Shown here piece after piece: positions 1 through 6,523 of a stretch of 8,237 bases of DNA. Under the pieces are notes generated by a model. That model saw nothing but the letters and a program-made list of their open reading frames with translations. It had not been told where the DNA came from and did not search any database. The DNA comes from Methanosarcinales archaeon. Lineage in GTDB: Archaea > Halobacteriota > Methanosarcinia > Methanosarcinales > Methanogasteraceae. The DNA is taken from NCBI GenBank assembly GCA_030640725.1, contig DAOWIV010000086.1, positions 1 through 8,237 on the forward strand, in the 5' to 3' direction. The position numbers were made by a program, and so were the translations under genes. Position 1 is the stretch's first letter. Each line of letters opens with the position of its first letter.

Positions 1-1
1 G

Positions 2-1297
2 GAAGCTGAAGCGAAAACGCCCTATCACGACAGGATAAAACTTATTCCGCCGACAAAACTTCTGTTTTACGATGAACCGGAGAATATGTCGTTTGAGGCG
101 GTGGTGCTCGACGTGTGCGATGGTCACATCGTCCTTGACCAGACGCTCTTCTACCCGGAAGGCGGCGGGCAGCCGGCTGATCACGGCGTGTTGTCCACGT
201 CGGATGTTGTTCTGCATGTGACGGATGTACAGTCGGTCTCAGGAGTCGTTCTCCACGAGATTGCCGAACTGGAAGGGGGCGAGGCTAACCCGATGCGAAG
301 AGGAGACCTTGTCAGCGGCAGGATCGACTCGAAACGCAGGTTCGCACATGCTCAGCACCACACAGCCACGCATATCGTGAATCACTGCGCAAAGATTGTT
401 CTCGGTGATCATATCTGGCAGACCGGTGCGCAAAAGTCAGAAACAAAAGCCCGTCTGGATGTGACGCATTTTAAGCGCATCACTGACCACGAATTTGTCG
501 AGATCGAGCAACTCGCAAACAAGGAGGTTACAAAAAACCTGCATGTGCATACCGAATGGATGGACCGGGTAGACGCTGAGAAGGAGTATGGCTTTGGTCT
601 GTATCAGGGCGGCGTTCCGCCTGGCAGGGATATCAGGGTCGTCCGTGTCGGTGGTGATGTGGAGGCGTGCGCAGGGACGCACCTGCCATACACCGGCATG
701 GTCGGGCAGATCAAGCTGCTGCACACCGAGCGGATACAGGATGGCGTTGAGCGGATCGTGTTTGCCGCGGGAAGCGCAGCCGTGCTCGCCTCGCAGGAGC
801 GAGACCACATACTGAAAAAGGCGTGCTCGATCCTCAGGGTGCCACCTGAGAAACTCGCCAGTGCCGCAAACAGGTTCTTTACCGAATGGAAGGAGCTTTC
901 GAAGCAGAATACCCGGCTGAAAGAGGAACTCGCATCTGCGCTCGTGGATAACATGGTTGCAGGCGCCAAGTCAGCCGGCAACGTCAGGATTGCGTCGTAT
1001 ATCAGTCCCCATGCAGATATGCAGGAACTGACCAAGATTGCAGGGAGCTTGCGCGGGATTCCAGACATGGTCGCGCTCATAGGCAGCACCAGCGACGGCG
1101 GGAAGGTCGTGGTCTCGATTGGCAGGGATGCACAGGCGAGCGGGCTTGATGCCAGCGCAATCGTGCGCAGGATCTGCGGGAAACTCGGTGGGAGCGGCGG
1201 CGGAAAGTTAGGGATGGCGCAGGGCGGCGGTCCTGATGCGGGTAAGCTGGGCGAGGCGTTTGAGGCGGAGATAGGGTTGATCACTGGTTGTGATTGA
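2..1297 (+). CDS. alaS: Alanyl-tRNA synthetase, C-terminal editing and DHHA1 part (5'-truncated by window edge)
   Basis: This is the C-terminal 431 residues of an archaeal-type alanyl-tRNA synthetase, a cytoplasmic enzyme that charges tRNA-Ala and hydrolyses mischarged Ser/Gly-tRNA-Ala. The first ATG is at 86, but the frame is open to the window edge and the 28 residues before it read as protein (PPTKLLFYDEP), matching the linker that precedes the editing domain in archaeal AlaRS. I therefore treat ATG 86 as internal and the aminoacylation domain as lying outside the window. Fragment residues: GGGQP at 54-58 opens the editing domain. The zinc site is HTATH (H120, H124) plus CAGTH (C223, H227). 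A helical stretch follows at about 265-315, then a Gly-rich DHHA1 end with AQGGG near 410. The gene ends in TGA and converges on a minus-strand gene. The alternative is a free-standing AlaX-L editing protein of about 400 residues starting at ATG 86; the open upstream frame argues against it. Confidence 0.88.
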   Translation, partial: EAEAKTPYHDRIKLIPPTKLLFYDEPENMSFEAVVLDVCDGHIVLDQTLFYPEGGGQPADHGVLSTSDVVLHVTDVQSVSGVVLHEIAELEGGEANPMRRGDLVSGRIDSKRRFAHAQHHTATHIVNHCAKIVLGDHIWQTGAQKSETKARLDVTHFKRITDHEFVEIEQLANKEVTKNLHVHTEWMDRVDAEKEYGFGLYQGGVPPGRDIRVVRVGGDVEACAGTHLPYTGMVGQIKLLHTERIQDGVERIVFAAGSAAVLASQERDHILKKACSILRVPPEKLASAANRFFTEWKELSKQNTRLKEELASALVDNMVAGAKSAGNVRIASYISPHADMQELTKIAGSLRGIPDMVALIGSTSDGGKVVVSIGRDAQASGLDASAIVRRICGKLGGSGGGKLGMAQGGGPDAGKLGEAFEAEIGLITGCD

Positions 1298-1458
1298 GTG
1301 TGGGGGGAAGAATGTCAGGCGTTCTATGCGATTTCAGGTTCTCTATCAAATTTCAAGAATGATACGGTATTACGGTGCTTGTTTAGCGTTTGTGGCAATC
1401 ATCCTGACCAAAACCCCATTTCCAGAAGCAGTCCTGTGCTAAAGATGTAAAAGGATTC
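1298..1458. other. Convergent intergenic gap between alaS and the DUF11 protein gene
   Basis: This is a 161-base gap between the stop codons of two convergent genes. I see no open frame worth calling, no tRNA, and no convincing hairpin. Neither strand has a run of five or more T residues, the usual archaeal termination signal. Transcripts from the two sides may therefore overlap and end inside the opposing gene. Confidence 0.5.
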
Positions 1459-3051
1459 TTATCTTCGTCTAACCCGCATAATTACAAATACCGCAGCAAA
1501 GAATCCAACTAACATGCAGACCGGCTCCAAACCGGCTTTTTCATCGGTTCTGGTTCTGGCGACTGTATTTGCATCAGCCGTGGCGGTGACCGGTTGATCC
1601 GACGTATCGATTGTTTGTGTCAGGCGCTGGGTTGCTGCCGGATTTACGGCGATCGATCCGTTTTTTGAAACGATTGTTCCCTTGTACTCATGAGTATCCA
1701 CAAAATGAGCAACGGCGGGCGGCAGTTCGACAGATCCTGCCGTATCCAGCCGCATGGTATAACCGAATGCGTGGCTTTCGCCCGCCCGCAGAACCGCGTC
1801 AGCACCGAGCACGCCATCGATTAGCACACCACTTTCCGGAAGAGAATCGGTCACGTCAACGCTCGCCAGCACGTTTCCTGTGTTCGCAACCTCGACTGTA
1901 ACAGCCACGATTCCGCCCGCGTCGATGGTTTCCGAGGTTACCGTCTTTGATAACTCTATCTTTGGACCGTATACAGTAATGCATGGGGAATCCGATCGTG
2001 CAGAGTAGTTATTACTGTCCTTGGTCCACTCCGCAATCGCAGCCGGGATGACATACCCTTCTTCATTTGGCTGTAGCGGTCTCAACGAATATGTAAAACT
2101 TCTGCGCTCGCCGGCTCCAAGATCCAGTTCCCAGAGAAGTGACGAGTTCTCATTCAACTCAAAGTCTGGCGGTAGGGTGTCGCTCACCCTGATTGAGTTG
2201 ATCGGGTGTGTGCCGTCATTTGCCAGCGATATTGTGACCGTGGCAATCTCACCCATGTATATGTTATCATTTATCGATTTTGATATCCTGAACATGCCAC
2301 ATACTTTCACATGGTATGATTTGGAATAAGAATATTTCACACCCCTTATATCATGGCACTCGATCTTTACTATCAGATCGAATATGCGATCGTCTATCAC
2401 CGAAGGTGTATCAAATCGGAGCGTGATCGGATCGAACGCTGCGGTATCGGTTGCGCCATCCACACGTCTCCCTTTCTCAAGAGCACTGCAATGATGGTGC
2501 GCCTTTCCACCAATCACTTCGAGACCGTCCGCATCCACATAGACATCCACGTTGCGTGCCTCAGCATCTCCGGTGTTCTGGATGGTGAGGTCCACCTCGA
2601 TATGGGCTGAGTATGCAAAGTACTCATCCTTATCAGTCACAAATTCCACATCAAAACGCGGCACACCAATCGGTTCCATCCTGATCTCTGCCCAGAGCTC
2701 CTCTGGCAGATCGGTTGTCCAGTCCGAAGATGGTACCGAGAATTCAAGAGCCGTGATCCTGATCTTCTCGTTATAGATGTAATCCTCACCCACAAGCGTC
2801 TGGTCTGAAACAGGGATGCCGTTCTCATACAACCTTATCCCGACGAACCGGGTCTCGTTCCGGTTAGATCTCGGGAAATTATATGCCTCTACGGTAAAAT
2901 TACCATTCGAGATCGTTTCGCCAAGATTAAGCTTTTTTGAGTTACCACATGCCCATTCCAGATCATCCTCATCGTAAGCAGAGGCGATGTTTGCGCACAG
3001 GAGGATGATCATCAGAAAATACAGAAGTGCCTTCATAGATATTAACCACAT
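1459..3051 (-). CDS. Secreted, membrane-anchored surface protein with DUF11-type (COG1361-like) repeats
   Basis: About 530 residues. The start is ambiguous. TTG at 3054 opens the frame; ATG at 3051 shares one base with the upstream TGA stop (TGATG) and is my choice; ATG at 3036 gives the cleanest signal peptide (MK, then LLYFLMIILL, then ANIASA, cleavage near residue 26 counting from the TTG). Same numbering: a beta-rich N-terminal domain at about 30-135, a CARDB-like domain at 137-254 (motif IQNTGDAEARNVDV), then two DUF11-type repeats at about 254-361 and 364-470. Both DUF11 repeats carry the hallmark xDTLP / xDSLP and a preceding ND/NTG turn. A Thr-rich linker (470-507) leads to a C-terminal hydrophobic helix ending RVRRR, preceded by AGLEP, similar to PGF-CTERM archaeosortase signals but without the PGF triplet. 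An odd HHHC cluster lies at 186-189. DUF11 domains are known in surface adhesins and S-layer-associated proteins. The gene is the last of the cohesin operon, so it probably joins the same surface assembly. Exact function unknown. Confidence 0.85.
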   Translation of the reverse strand: MWLISMKALLYFLMIILLCANIASAYDEDDLEWACGNSKKLNLGETISNGNFTVEAYNFPRSNRNETRFVGIRLYENGIPVSDQTLVGEDYIYNEKIRITALEFSVPSSDWTTDLPEELWAEIRMEPIGVPRFDVEFVTDKDEYFAYSAHIEVDLTIQNTGDAEARNVDVYVDADGLEVIGGKAHHHCSALEKGRRVDGATDTAAFDPITLRFDTPSVIDDRIFDLIVKIECHDIRGVKYSYSKSYHVKVCGMFRISKSINDNIYMGEIATVTISLANDGTHPINSIRVSDTLPPDFELNENSSLLWELDLGAGERRSFTYSLRPLQPNEEGYVIPAAIAEWTKDSNNYSARSDSPCITVYGPKIELSKTVTSETIDAGGIVAVTVEVANTGNVLASVDVTDSLPESGVLIDGVLGADAVLRAGESHAFGYTMRLDTAGSVELPPAVAHFVDTHEYKGTIVSKNGSIAVNPAATQRLTQTIDTSDQPVTATADANTVARTRTDEKAGLEPVCMLVGFFAAVFVIMRVRRR

Positions 3052-4736
3052 CAACTTCTTCTGATCTGGAGCAGCGCAAAGCCCGCAGCAATGAACCCGA
3101 TCAGCGTATACAGGGGAGTGATGCCCGGTCCCGAACCATTGTTTCCGGCAGAATTTTCCGACAGTGTTGGGTCTGTGCGAAATACACTGCTGCTCGGCGT
3201 GTTCCTGCTGGGTGGCTGCGAATCACCGGTTGATCGTGTCGAGGTTGTGGTTGATGTAGAACGGGCTTGAACCGGGGTTGGTGTCTCCTCAGACAATAAA
3301 ATTGTATCCTCTTCTGTATGCTTATCTACATATAGAATTACGGCTTCTTCGGTTGTTATATAACTTCTAACGATCTTTTCGTATGTTTCATTAGTTCCCG
3401 GATCTAACCATTCAATCCTGAACGAATGTAATGCATCTTCATCCTCCTCAAACTCGTACTCGCCATAGTTGTCTGTACTACCAGACGAGATACTCTTGTA
3501 CTTTCTGTACACTCCATCGATGTAGAGGTAAACGTCCGGATCATCATCGTCGAGGTTCGTTACATGCACATGGGCAATGAGCTTATCAACATCATCTTCG
3601 GTATGTTCATCGGTCATGAGAGCTACAGCAGTTGTACCTGATACACTGTGATCTTCGGTTTTTACATATTTTTCATCGGTGTCGGGATCGTACCATCTGA
3701 TCTCGAAAGTGTGAACCCCTTCAGGCAATTTGCGACTCCCATAAAATTCCTTGTTCTGATCTTTTTTGATTGCGTATTGATCTTGAAAAGCTCCATCAAT
3801 GTATAGATAGACGTCGAGTTCATCATCGTCGCGATTTTCAACAAAAATGGCAACTGTAGCTTTTGGTGTATCTGGTGTTGAAGTTTTATCTGTGGAACTG
3901 TTCAGATCGGTGGAATTATCTTTGGTATGTTCATCGGTCATGAGAGTTATAGTAGTTCCATCTGATACACTGTGATTTTCGGTTTTTACATAATCTTCAT
4001 CGGTGTCGGGATCGTGCCATCCGATCTCGAAAGTATGAGCCCCTTCAGTCAGTATACGACCCTCATAATATTTCATGTTAACATCTTTTTTGATTTTTTT
4101 TTGCGTTTGATAAGCACCATCTATATGTAGTTCGACGAAGAGCTCATCGTCATCGCGATTTTCCACAAAAATAGGAACTTTAGCTGTATTGCTCGAATCC
4201 GCAGGATCACCGATGCAAACGATGCCGTTAACCCAATTTGCAGATATTTTGTCATCCTTCTTCCAAGGTACAAGCGCCCCTTCCTCAAATCCTGATATGA
4301 TGTATATAGGAGTTGGGTTGAATATACGTAACAAACTACAATCTCCATTTTTCCCGATCACTTTAAAACTGATTGTTACCAAGCTTCCCGAACCGCTTAC
4401 CCCACCGCTACCACTGATATCGAATATCACCTTGATAATACCGATACCCTGGTTTTTATCGCAACGTTTATTCGTAAACCCTACGTTCATGTTCCCTATG
4501 TCCCCAGCCGTAACATCGGTTACGTCCACAACATTCGGATCAAAGAGAAGATGGAACTCCCCAGTATCCAATTCGTAAACGTCTTCAATCCTGATTTCAA
4601 CATCGAATGTGTTGCTGAGTACGTACTCAGGGGCATCGACACTGACTATCGTCTCCGCTGCTGCAAGGATCGTTGATAGAGTCAGGATCAATGCAATGAT
4701 TGCAAGTTTTTTCAGGGTTCTCTTCTGTCGGTACAT
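3051..4736 (-). CDS. Secreted cohesin-domain protein with three acidic repeat domains and C-terminal anchor
   Basis: 561 residues. Signal peptide: positively charged n-region (residues 2-10), hydrophobic core LAIIALILTL, cleavage near 27 (AAA-E). Residues about 28-178 form a cohesin-type beta-sandwich: DAPEYV at the first strand, FHLLFDPNVVDVTDV, VSGSGSLVTISFKVIG and a final GIVCIGD strand. Cohesins bind dockerins on partner proteins; no dockerin is visible here. Three repeats follow at 187-273, 295-380 and 386-476, each with an acidic NRDDDE-like turn, an xLxIDGxY strand, HTFEIxWxDP and a TDEHT end. Then comes a Ser/Thr/Pro-rich linker (483-535), probably glycosylated, and a C-terminal helix (541-557) preceded by GPGI and followed by RRS, resembling PGF-CTERM. 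Start: ATG two bases after the upstream TAA, no ribosome binding site seen, so translation is probably coupled. The repeat region is much richer in A+T than alaS. The repeat fold is unknown to me; a PEGA- or Ig-like sandwich is a guess. Confidence 0.88.
   Translation of the reverse strand: MYRQKRTLKKLAIIALILTLSTILAAAETIVSVDAPEYVLSNTFDVEIRIEDVYELDTGEFHLLFDPNVVDVTDVTAGDIGNMNVGFTNKRCDKNQGIGIIKVIFDISGSGGVSGSGSLVTISFKVIGKNGDCSLLRIFNPTPIYIISGFEEGALVPWKKDDKISANWVNGIVCIGDPADSSNTAKVPIFVENRDDDELFVELHIDGAYQTQKKIKKDVNMKYYEGRILTEGAHTFEIGWHDPDTDEDYVKTENHSVSDGTTITLMTDEHTKDNSTDLNSSTDKTSTPDTPKATVAIFVENRDDDELDVYLYIDGAFQDQYAIKKDQNKEFYGSRKLPEGVHTFEIRWYDPDTDEKYVKTEDHSVSGTTAVALMTDEHTEDDVDKLIAHVHVTNLDDDDPDVYLYIDGVYRKYKSISSGSTDNYGEYEFEEDEDALHSFRIEWLDPGTNETYEKIVRSYITTEEAVILYVDKHTEEDTILLSEETPTPVQARSTSTTTSTRSTGDSQPPSRNTPSSSVFRTDPTLSENSAGNNGSGPGITPLYTLIGFIAAGFALLQIRRS
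3309..3581 (-). repeat. Acidic repeat copy 3 (diverged) of the 561-residue cohesin protein
   Basis: Encodes residues 386-476. The frame of the repeat is kept (TNLDDDDPDVYLYIDGVY, later HSFRIEWLDP and VDKHTEE), but DPDTDE has become DPGTNE and extra acidic residues (EFEEDEDA) sit in the middle. It follows copy 2 with almost no linker. Confidence 0.75.
3597..3854 (-). repeat. Acidic repeat copy 2 of the 561-residue cohesin protein
   Basis: Encodes residues 295-380, starting VAIFVENRDDDE and ending TDEHTE. It is nearly identical to copy 1 in protein and DNA, at an offset of 324 bases (108 codons), which suggests the repeat was duplicated together with its linker. Confidence 0.85.
3918..4178 (-). 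repeat. Acidic repeat copy 1 of the 561-residue cohesin protein
   Basis: Encodes residues 187-273, starting VPIFVENRDDDE and ending TDEHTK. Contains DPDTDEDY after the conserved Trp. It is followed by a Ser/Thr/Asp linker (274-294) before copy 2. Within 3926-4052 it matches 3602-3728 of copy 2 at 112 of 127 bases by my hand count. Confidence 0.85.
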
Positions 4737-4738
4737 GA

Positions 4739-5539
4739 TTATTTGAGTAATATCAGTATATAGATGAAAGCCAGTAATCCAATAAATGAGTAGATCTCAA
4801 TAAAATTGTTTGCTGCTATCATTTCCCACACATCCGTTTCATCCCTCCCGGATGCTCCGACCGGTGCTGCCGCATCTGATACGTGCTCTGTTGCAGGTGT
4901 TGATGCGGCAACCGATCCGGTGCCTAAATCGAGCGACGAGGGGGGCGATCTCGGTGTTGCGGTCTGTACTGGCGTCGATGCTGTTGCTGCCTCACCCATG
5001 CCAGCGTCACCAACAGTCACCACATCGTCAGACCAGTCTGCATTTATCTCTACGATTTCAGTGCTGCTCCAAGTTGGGTAATCATAAGATATATAACTGG
5101 AGAGTTCTCCATCAGATACTTCAAGAACGCTGGTATCGCCATCATTTCCCACCACCTCGAATTTGATCGTTGTCAGATATCCTGACCCGCTCACAAGACC
5201 AGCGTCAGGCAATTTGACGAGCACACGGACTCTGCCCTCCTCCACCAAACGCCACATATCTATTGGCACCGTTGTGCCATCGATCTCTCCATCATAGACA
5301 TCATTCACATTCACAACGTCTGGATCAAAAGAGAGATCAAACTGCCCCGATGTTAGATCAACCACATTATAGATGTCGATTGTGACATCGAACGTGCCAG
5401 ATACAAATTCAGGCGCATTGACCCTGACGCTGACATTCTCTTCTTCCTGTGCTGCCACACCGGTTGTGAATACTATGAGCGCCACAACCGGTATGAACAG
5501 TAATACCCTTTTTGAAAGTAGCTCAGTCTTCATAATCAT
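4739..5539 (-). CDS. Membrane-anchored single-cohesin surface protein
   Basis: 266 residues, first gene of the surface operon. ATG at 5539 is chosen because it lies just after the likely transcription start; ATG at 5533 (MKTELL) is equally possible. Neither has a ribosome binding site. Signal peptide: LLSKR n-region, hydrophobic VLLFIPVVALIVF, cleavage near 30 (VAA-Q). A cohesin domain spans about 36-178: NAPEFV, FDLSFDPDVVNVNDV, VSGSGYLTTIKFEVVG, INADWSDDVVTVGD. It aligns along its length with the cohesin of the next gene, so the pair are tandem paralogues. A Ala/Ser/Thr/Pro linker (183-230) leads to a membrane helix at about 247-265 ending in a lone Lys. Unlike its neighbours, the tail lacks a PGF-like motif and an Arg cluster, so it may stay as a plain transmembrane anchor. 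By family the cohesin should bind a dockerin partner outside the cell; the partner is not in this window. Confidence 0.87.
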   Translation of the reverse strand: MIMKTELLSKRVLLFIPVVALIVFTTGVAAQEEENVSVRVNAPEFVSGTFDVTIDIYNVVDLTSGQFDLSFDPDVVNVNDVYDGEIDGTTVPIDMWRLVEEGRVRVLVKLPDAGLVSGSGYLTTIKFEVVGNDGDTSVLEVSDGELSSYISYDYPTWSSTEIVEINADWSDDVVTVGDAGMGEAATASTPVQTATPRSPPSSLDLGTGSVAASTPATEHVSDAAAPVGASGRDETDVWEMIAANNFIEIYSFIGLLAFIYILILLK

Positions 5540-5564
5540 ATTTTTTGTAATCTTGCATCATTCC

Positions 5565-5574
5565 GGATATAAAG
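5565..5574 (-). promoter_or_regulatory. Archaeal TATA box for the cohesin operon
   Basis: The minus strand reads CTTTATATCC, a close match to the archaeal TATA consensus, preceded by an A-rich BRE-like CAAAAT (5580-5575). Archaeal initiation usually falls about 25 bases downstream of the box centre, here near 5543, only about 4 bases before ATG 5539. With no ribosome binding site in view, a leaderless or near-leaderless mRNA is the simplest reading. The operon can thus be transcribed independently of the ABC genes upstream. Confidence 0.65.
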
Positions 5575-5577
5575 ATT

Positions 5578-5594
5578 TTGATGCGTAACATCAA
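5578..5594. repeat. Short perfect dyad next to the TATA/BRE element
   Basis: TTGATG, five bases, CATCAA: a perfect 6-base inverted repeat spanning the stop codon of the DppF-type gene. Its promoter-proximal half-site (5578-5583) overlaps the BRE position. It could be an operator for the cohesin promoter. No T-run follows on the minus strand, so a terminator is less likely. A 6-base dyad can arise by chance. Confidence 0.35.
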
Positions 5595-6523
5595 GCGAGA
5601 TGACATGCCACATAATGTCCCCTCCCAACCCCAACAAGTTCCGGCTCCTCGATTGTGCACCTCTCTTTCATGTACGGACATCGTGCATGAAACCTGCACC
5701 CTGCGGGCATATCAATCGGACTTGAAGTCTCGCCTTCAAGGACGATCTGCTCTCTTCCCCCATCCACCGTGGCAGCAGAGAGCAGTGCCTGTGTATACGG
5801 ATGCTTTGCGTGATCGTATATATCCTTGGTCTCTCCGATCTCAACCAGCCGCCCGAGATACATCACTGCGATGCGATCAGCCATGATCCTGACAACATCG
5901 AGGTCGTGAGAGATGAAGAGATAGGTGTGATCGAACTCCTTCTGTAGATCCTTCATCAGATTCAGGATCTGCGCCTGAACAGAGACATCCAGCGAGGATG
6001 TGGGCTCATCAGCGATGATAAGATCAGGATTCATCGCAAGAATCCTTGCAAGCACGACACGCTGGTTCTGACCGCCGCTCAGTTGATACGGATAACGGTT
6101 GATATGCTCGGGATTGAGTCCCACGGTCTCTATCAGTTCTCTGATCCTCTGCTCTCTTTTTGCTTTTGGGATCGTGCCGTGCAGTTTCAAAGGTTCTGCG
6201 ATGCTTGTTCCGATCTTCATCCTCGGATTGAGCGAGGAATCAGGATCCTGAAAGATCATCTGTATTCTTGGTCTGATCGCAAGCAGTTCTCTTCTATTCA
6301 ATGCAAAGAGATCGACACCATCGAACAACACCTTCCCCCCGGTTGGTTTGGTCAATCGCAGGATCAATCTACCTATCGTCGTCTTGCCACATCCGCTCTC
6401 CCCAACAAGTCCGAGCGTCCTACCCTTCTCGATTTTGAATGATACGCCATCAACCGCTCTGAGATATCGTTTCCGCACCAGCCCGGATGAAAAATATTTT
6501 GTCAATCTGGCAACCTCAAGCAT
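5591..6523 (-). CDS. Peptide/nickel-family ABC importer ATPase, DppF/OppF type
   Basis: 310 residues. One of two ATPases that power import of peptides, or in some members nickel, through a two-permease channel; cytoplasmic, peripheral to the membrane. Visible motifs: Walker A GESGCGKT (41-48), Q-loop Q92 in FQDPDSSLNP, signature LSGGQ (148-152, followed by NQRV where RQRV is commoner), Walker B LIIADEP (168-174), D-loop SSLD, switch His206. The C-terminal oligopeptide/dipeptide extension holds four cysteines (276, 282, 289, 307). The sequence FQDPDSSLNP and the position after a DppD-type gene favour the F subunit. The ATG overlaps the end of the preceding ATPase gene by 8 bases and has a strong ribosome binding site. 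The length is near the usual 320-330. The substrate cannot be told from the ATPase. Confidence 0.93.
   Translation of the reverse strand: MLEVARLTKYFSSGLVRKRYLRAVDGVSFKIEKGRTLGLVGESGCGKTTIGRLILRLTKPTGGKVLFDGVDLFALNRRELLAIRPRIQMIFQDPDSSLNPRMKIGTSIAEPLKLHGTIPKAKREQRIRELIETVGLNPEHINRYPYQLSGGQNQRVVLARILAMNPDLIIADEPTSSLDVSVQAQILNLMKDLQKEFDHTYLFISHDLDVVRIMADRIAVMYLGRLVEIGETKDIYDHAKHPYTQALLSAATVDGGREQIVLEGETSSPIDMPAGCRFHARCPYMKERCTIEEPELVGVGRGHYVACHLA

Noticed and set aside
437..808. 123-codon minus-strand open frame inside alaS
   Set aside because: Antisense shadow with no domain; alaS motifs (HTATH, CAGTH) are on the other strand.
604..1284. 226-codon open frame antisense to alaS
   Set aside because: It lies entirely within a clear alaS coding region, has Pro/Ser-rich low-quality sequence and no recognisable domain. 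It is the shadow expected from a G+C-rich gene.
3993..4013. DPDTDEDY as a dockerin or EF-hand calcium loop
   Set aside because: It lacks the Gly at loop position 6 and the following helix, and does not occur as the paired 22-residue repeats of a dockerin. It fits a beta-turn within the repeat better, though cation binding is not excluded.
3309..4178. CRISPR array or mobile-element repeats
   Set aside because: The repeats are in frame, about 260 bases long, diverging as protein repeats do, with no spacers and no transposase nearby.
4189..4578. 129-codon plus-strand open frame across the cohesin domain region
   Set aside because: Antisense to a cohesin domain that aligns well with its neighbour; no ribosome binding site or domain.
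5578..5594. Intrinsic terminator for the ABC operon
   Set aside because: The stem is only 6 base pairs and no T-run follows on the minus strand; the position beside the TATA box fits an operator better.
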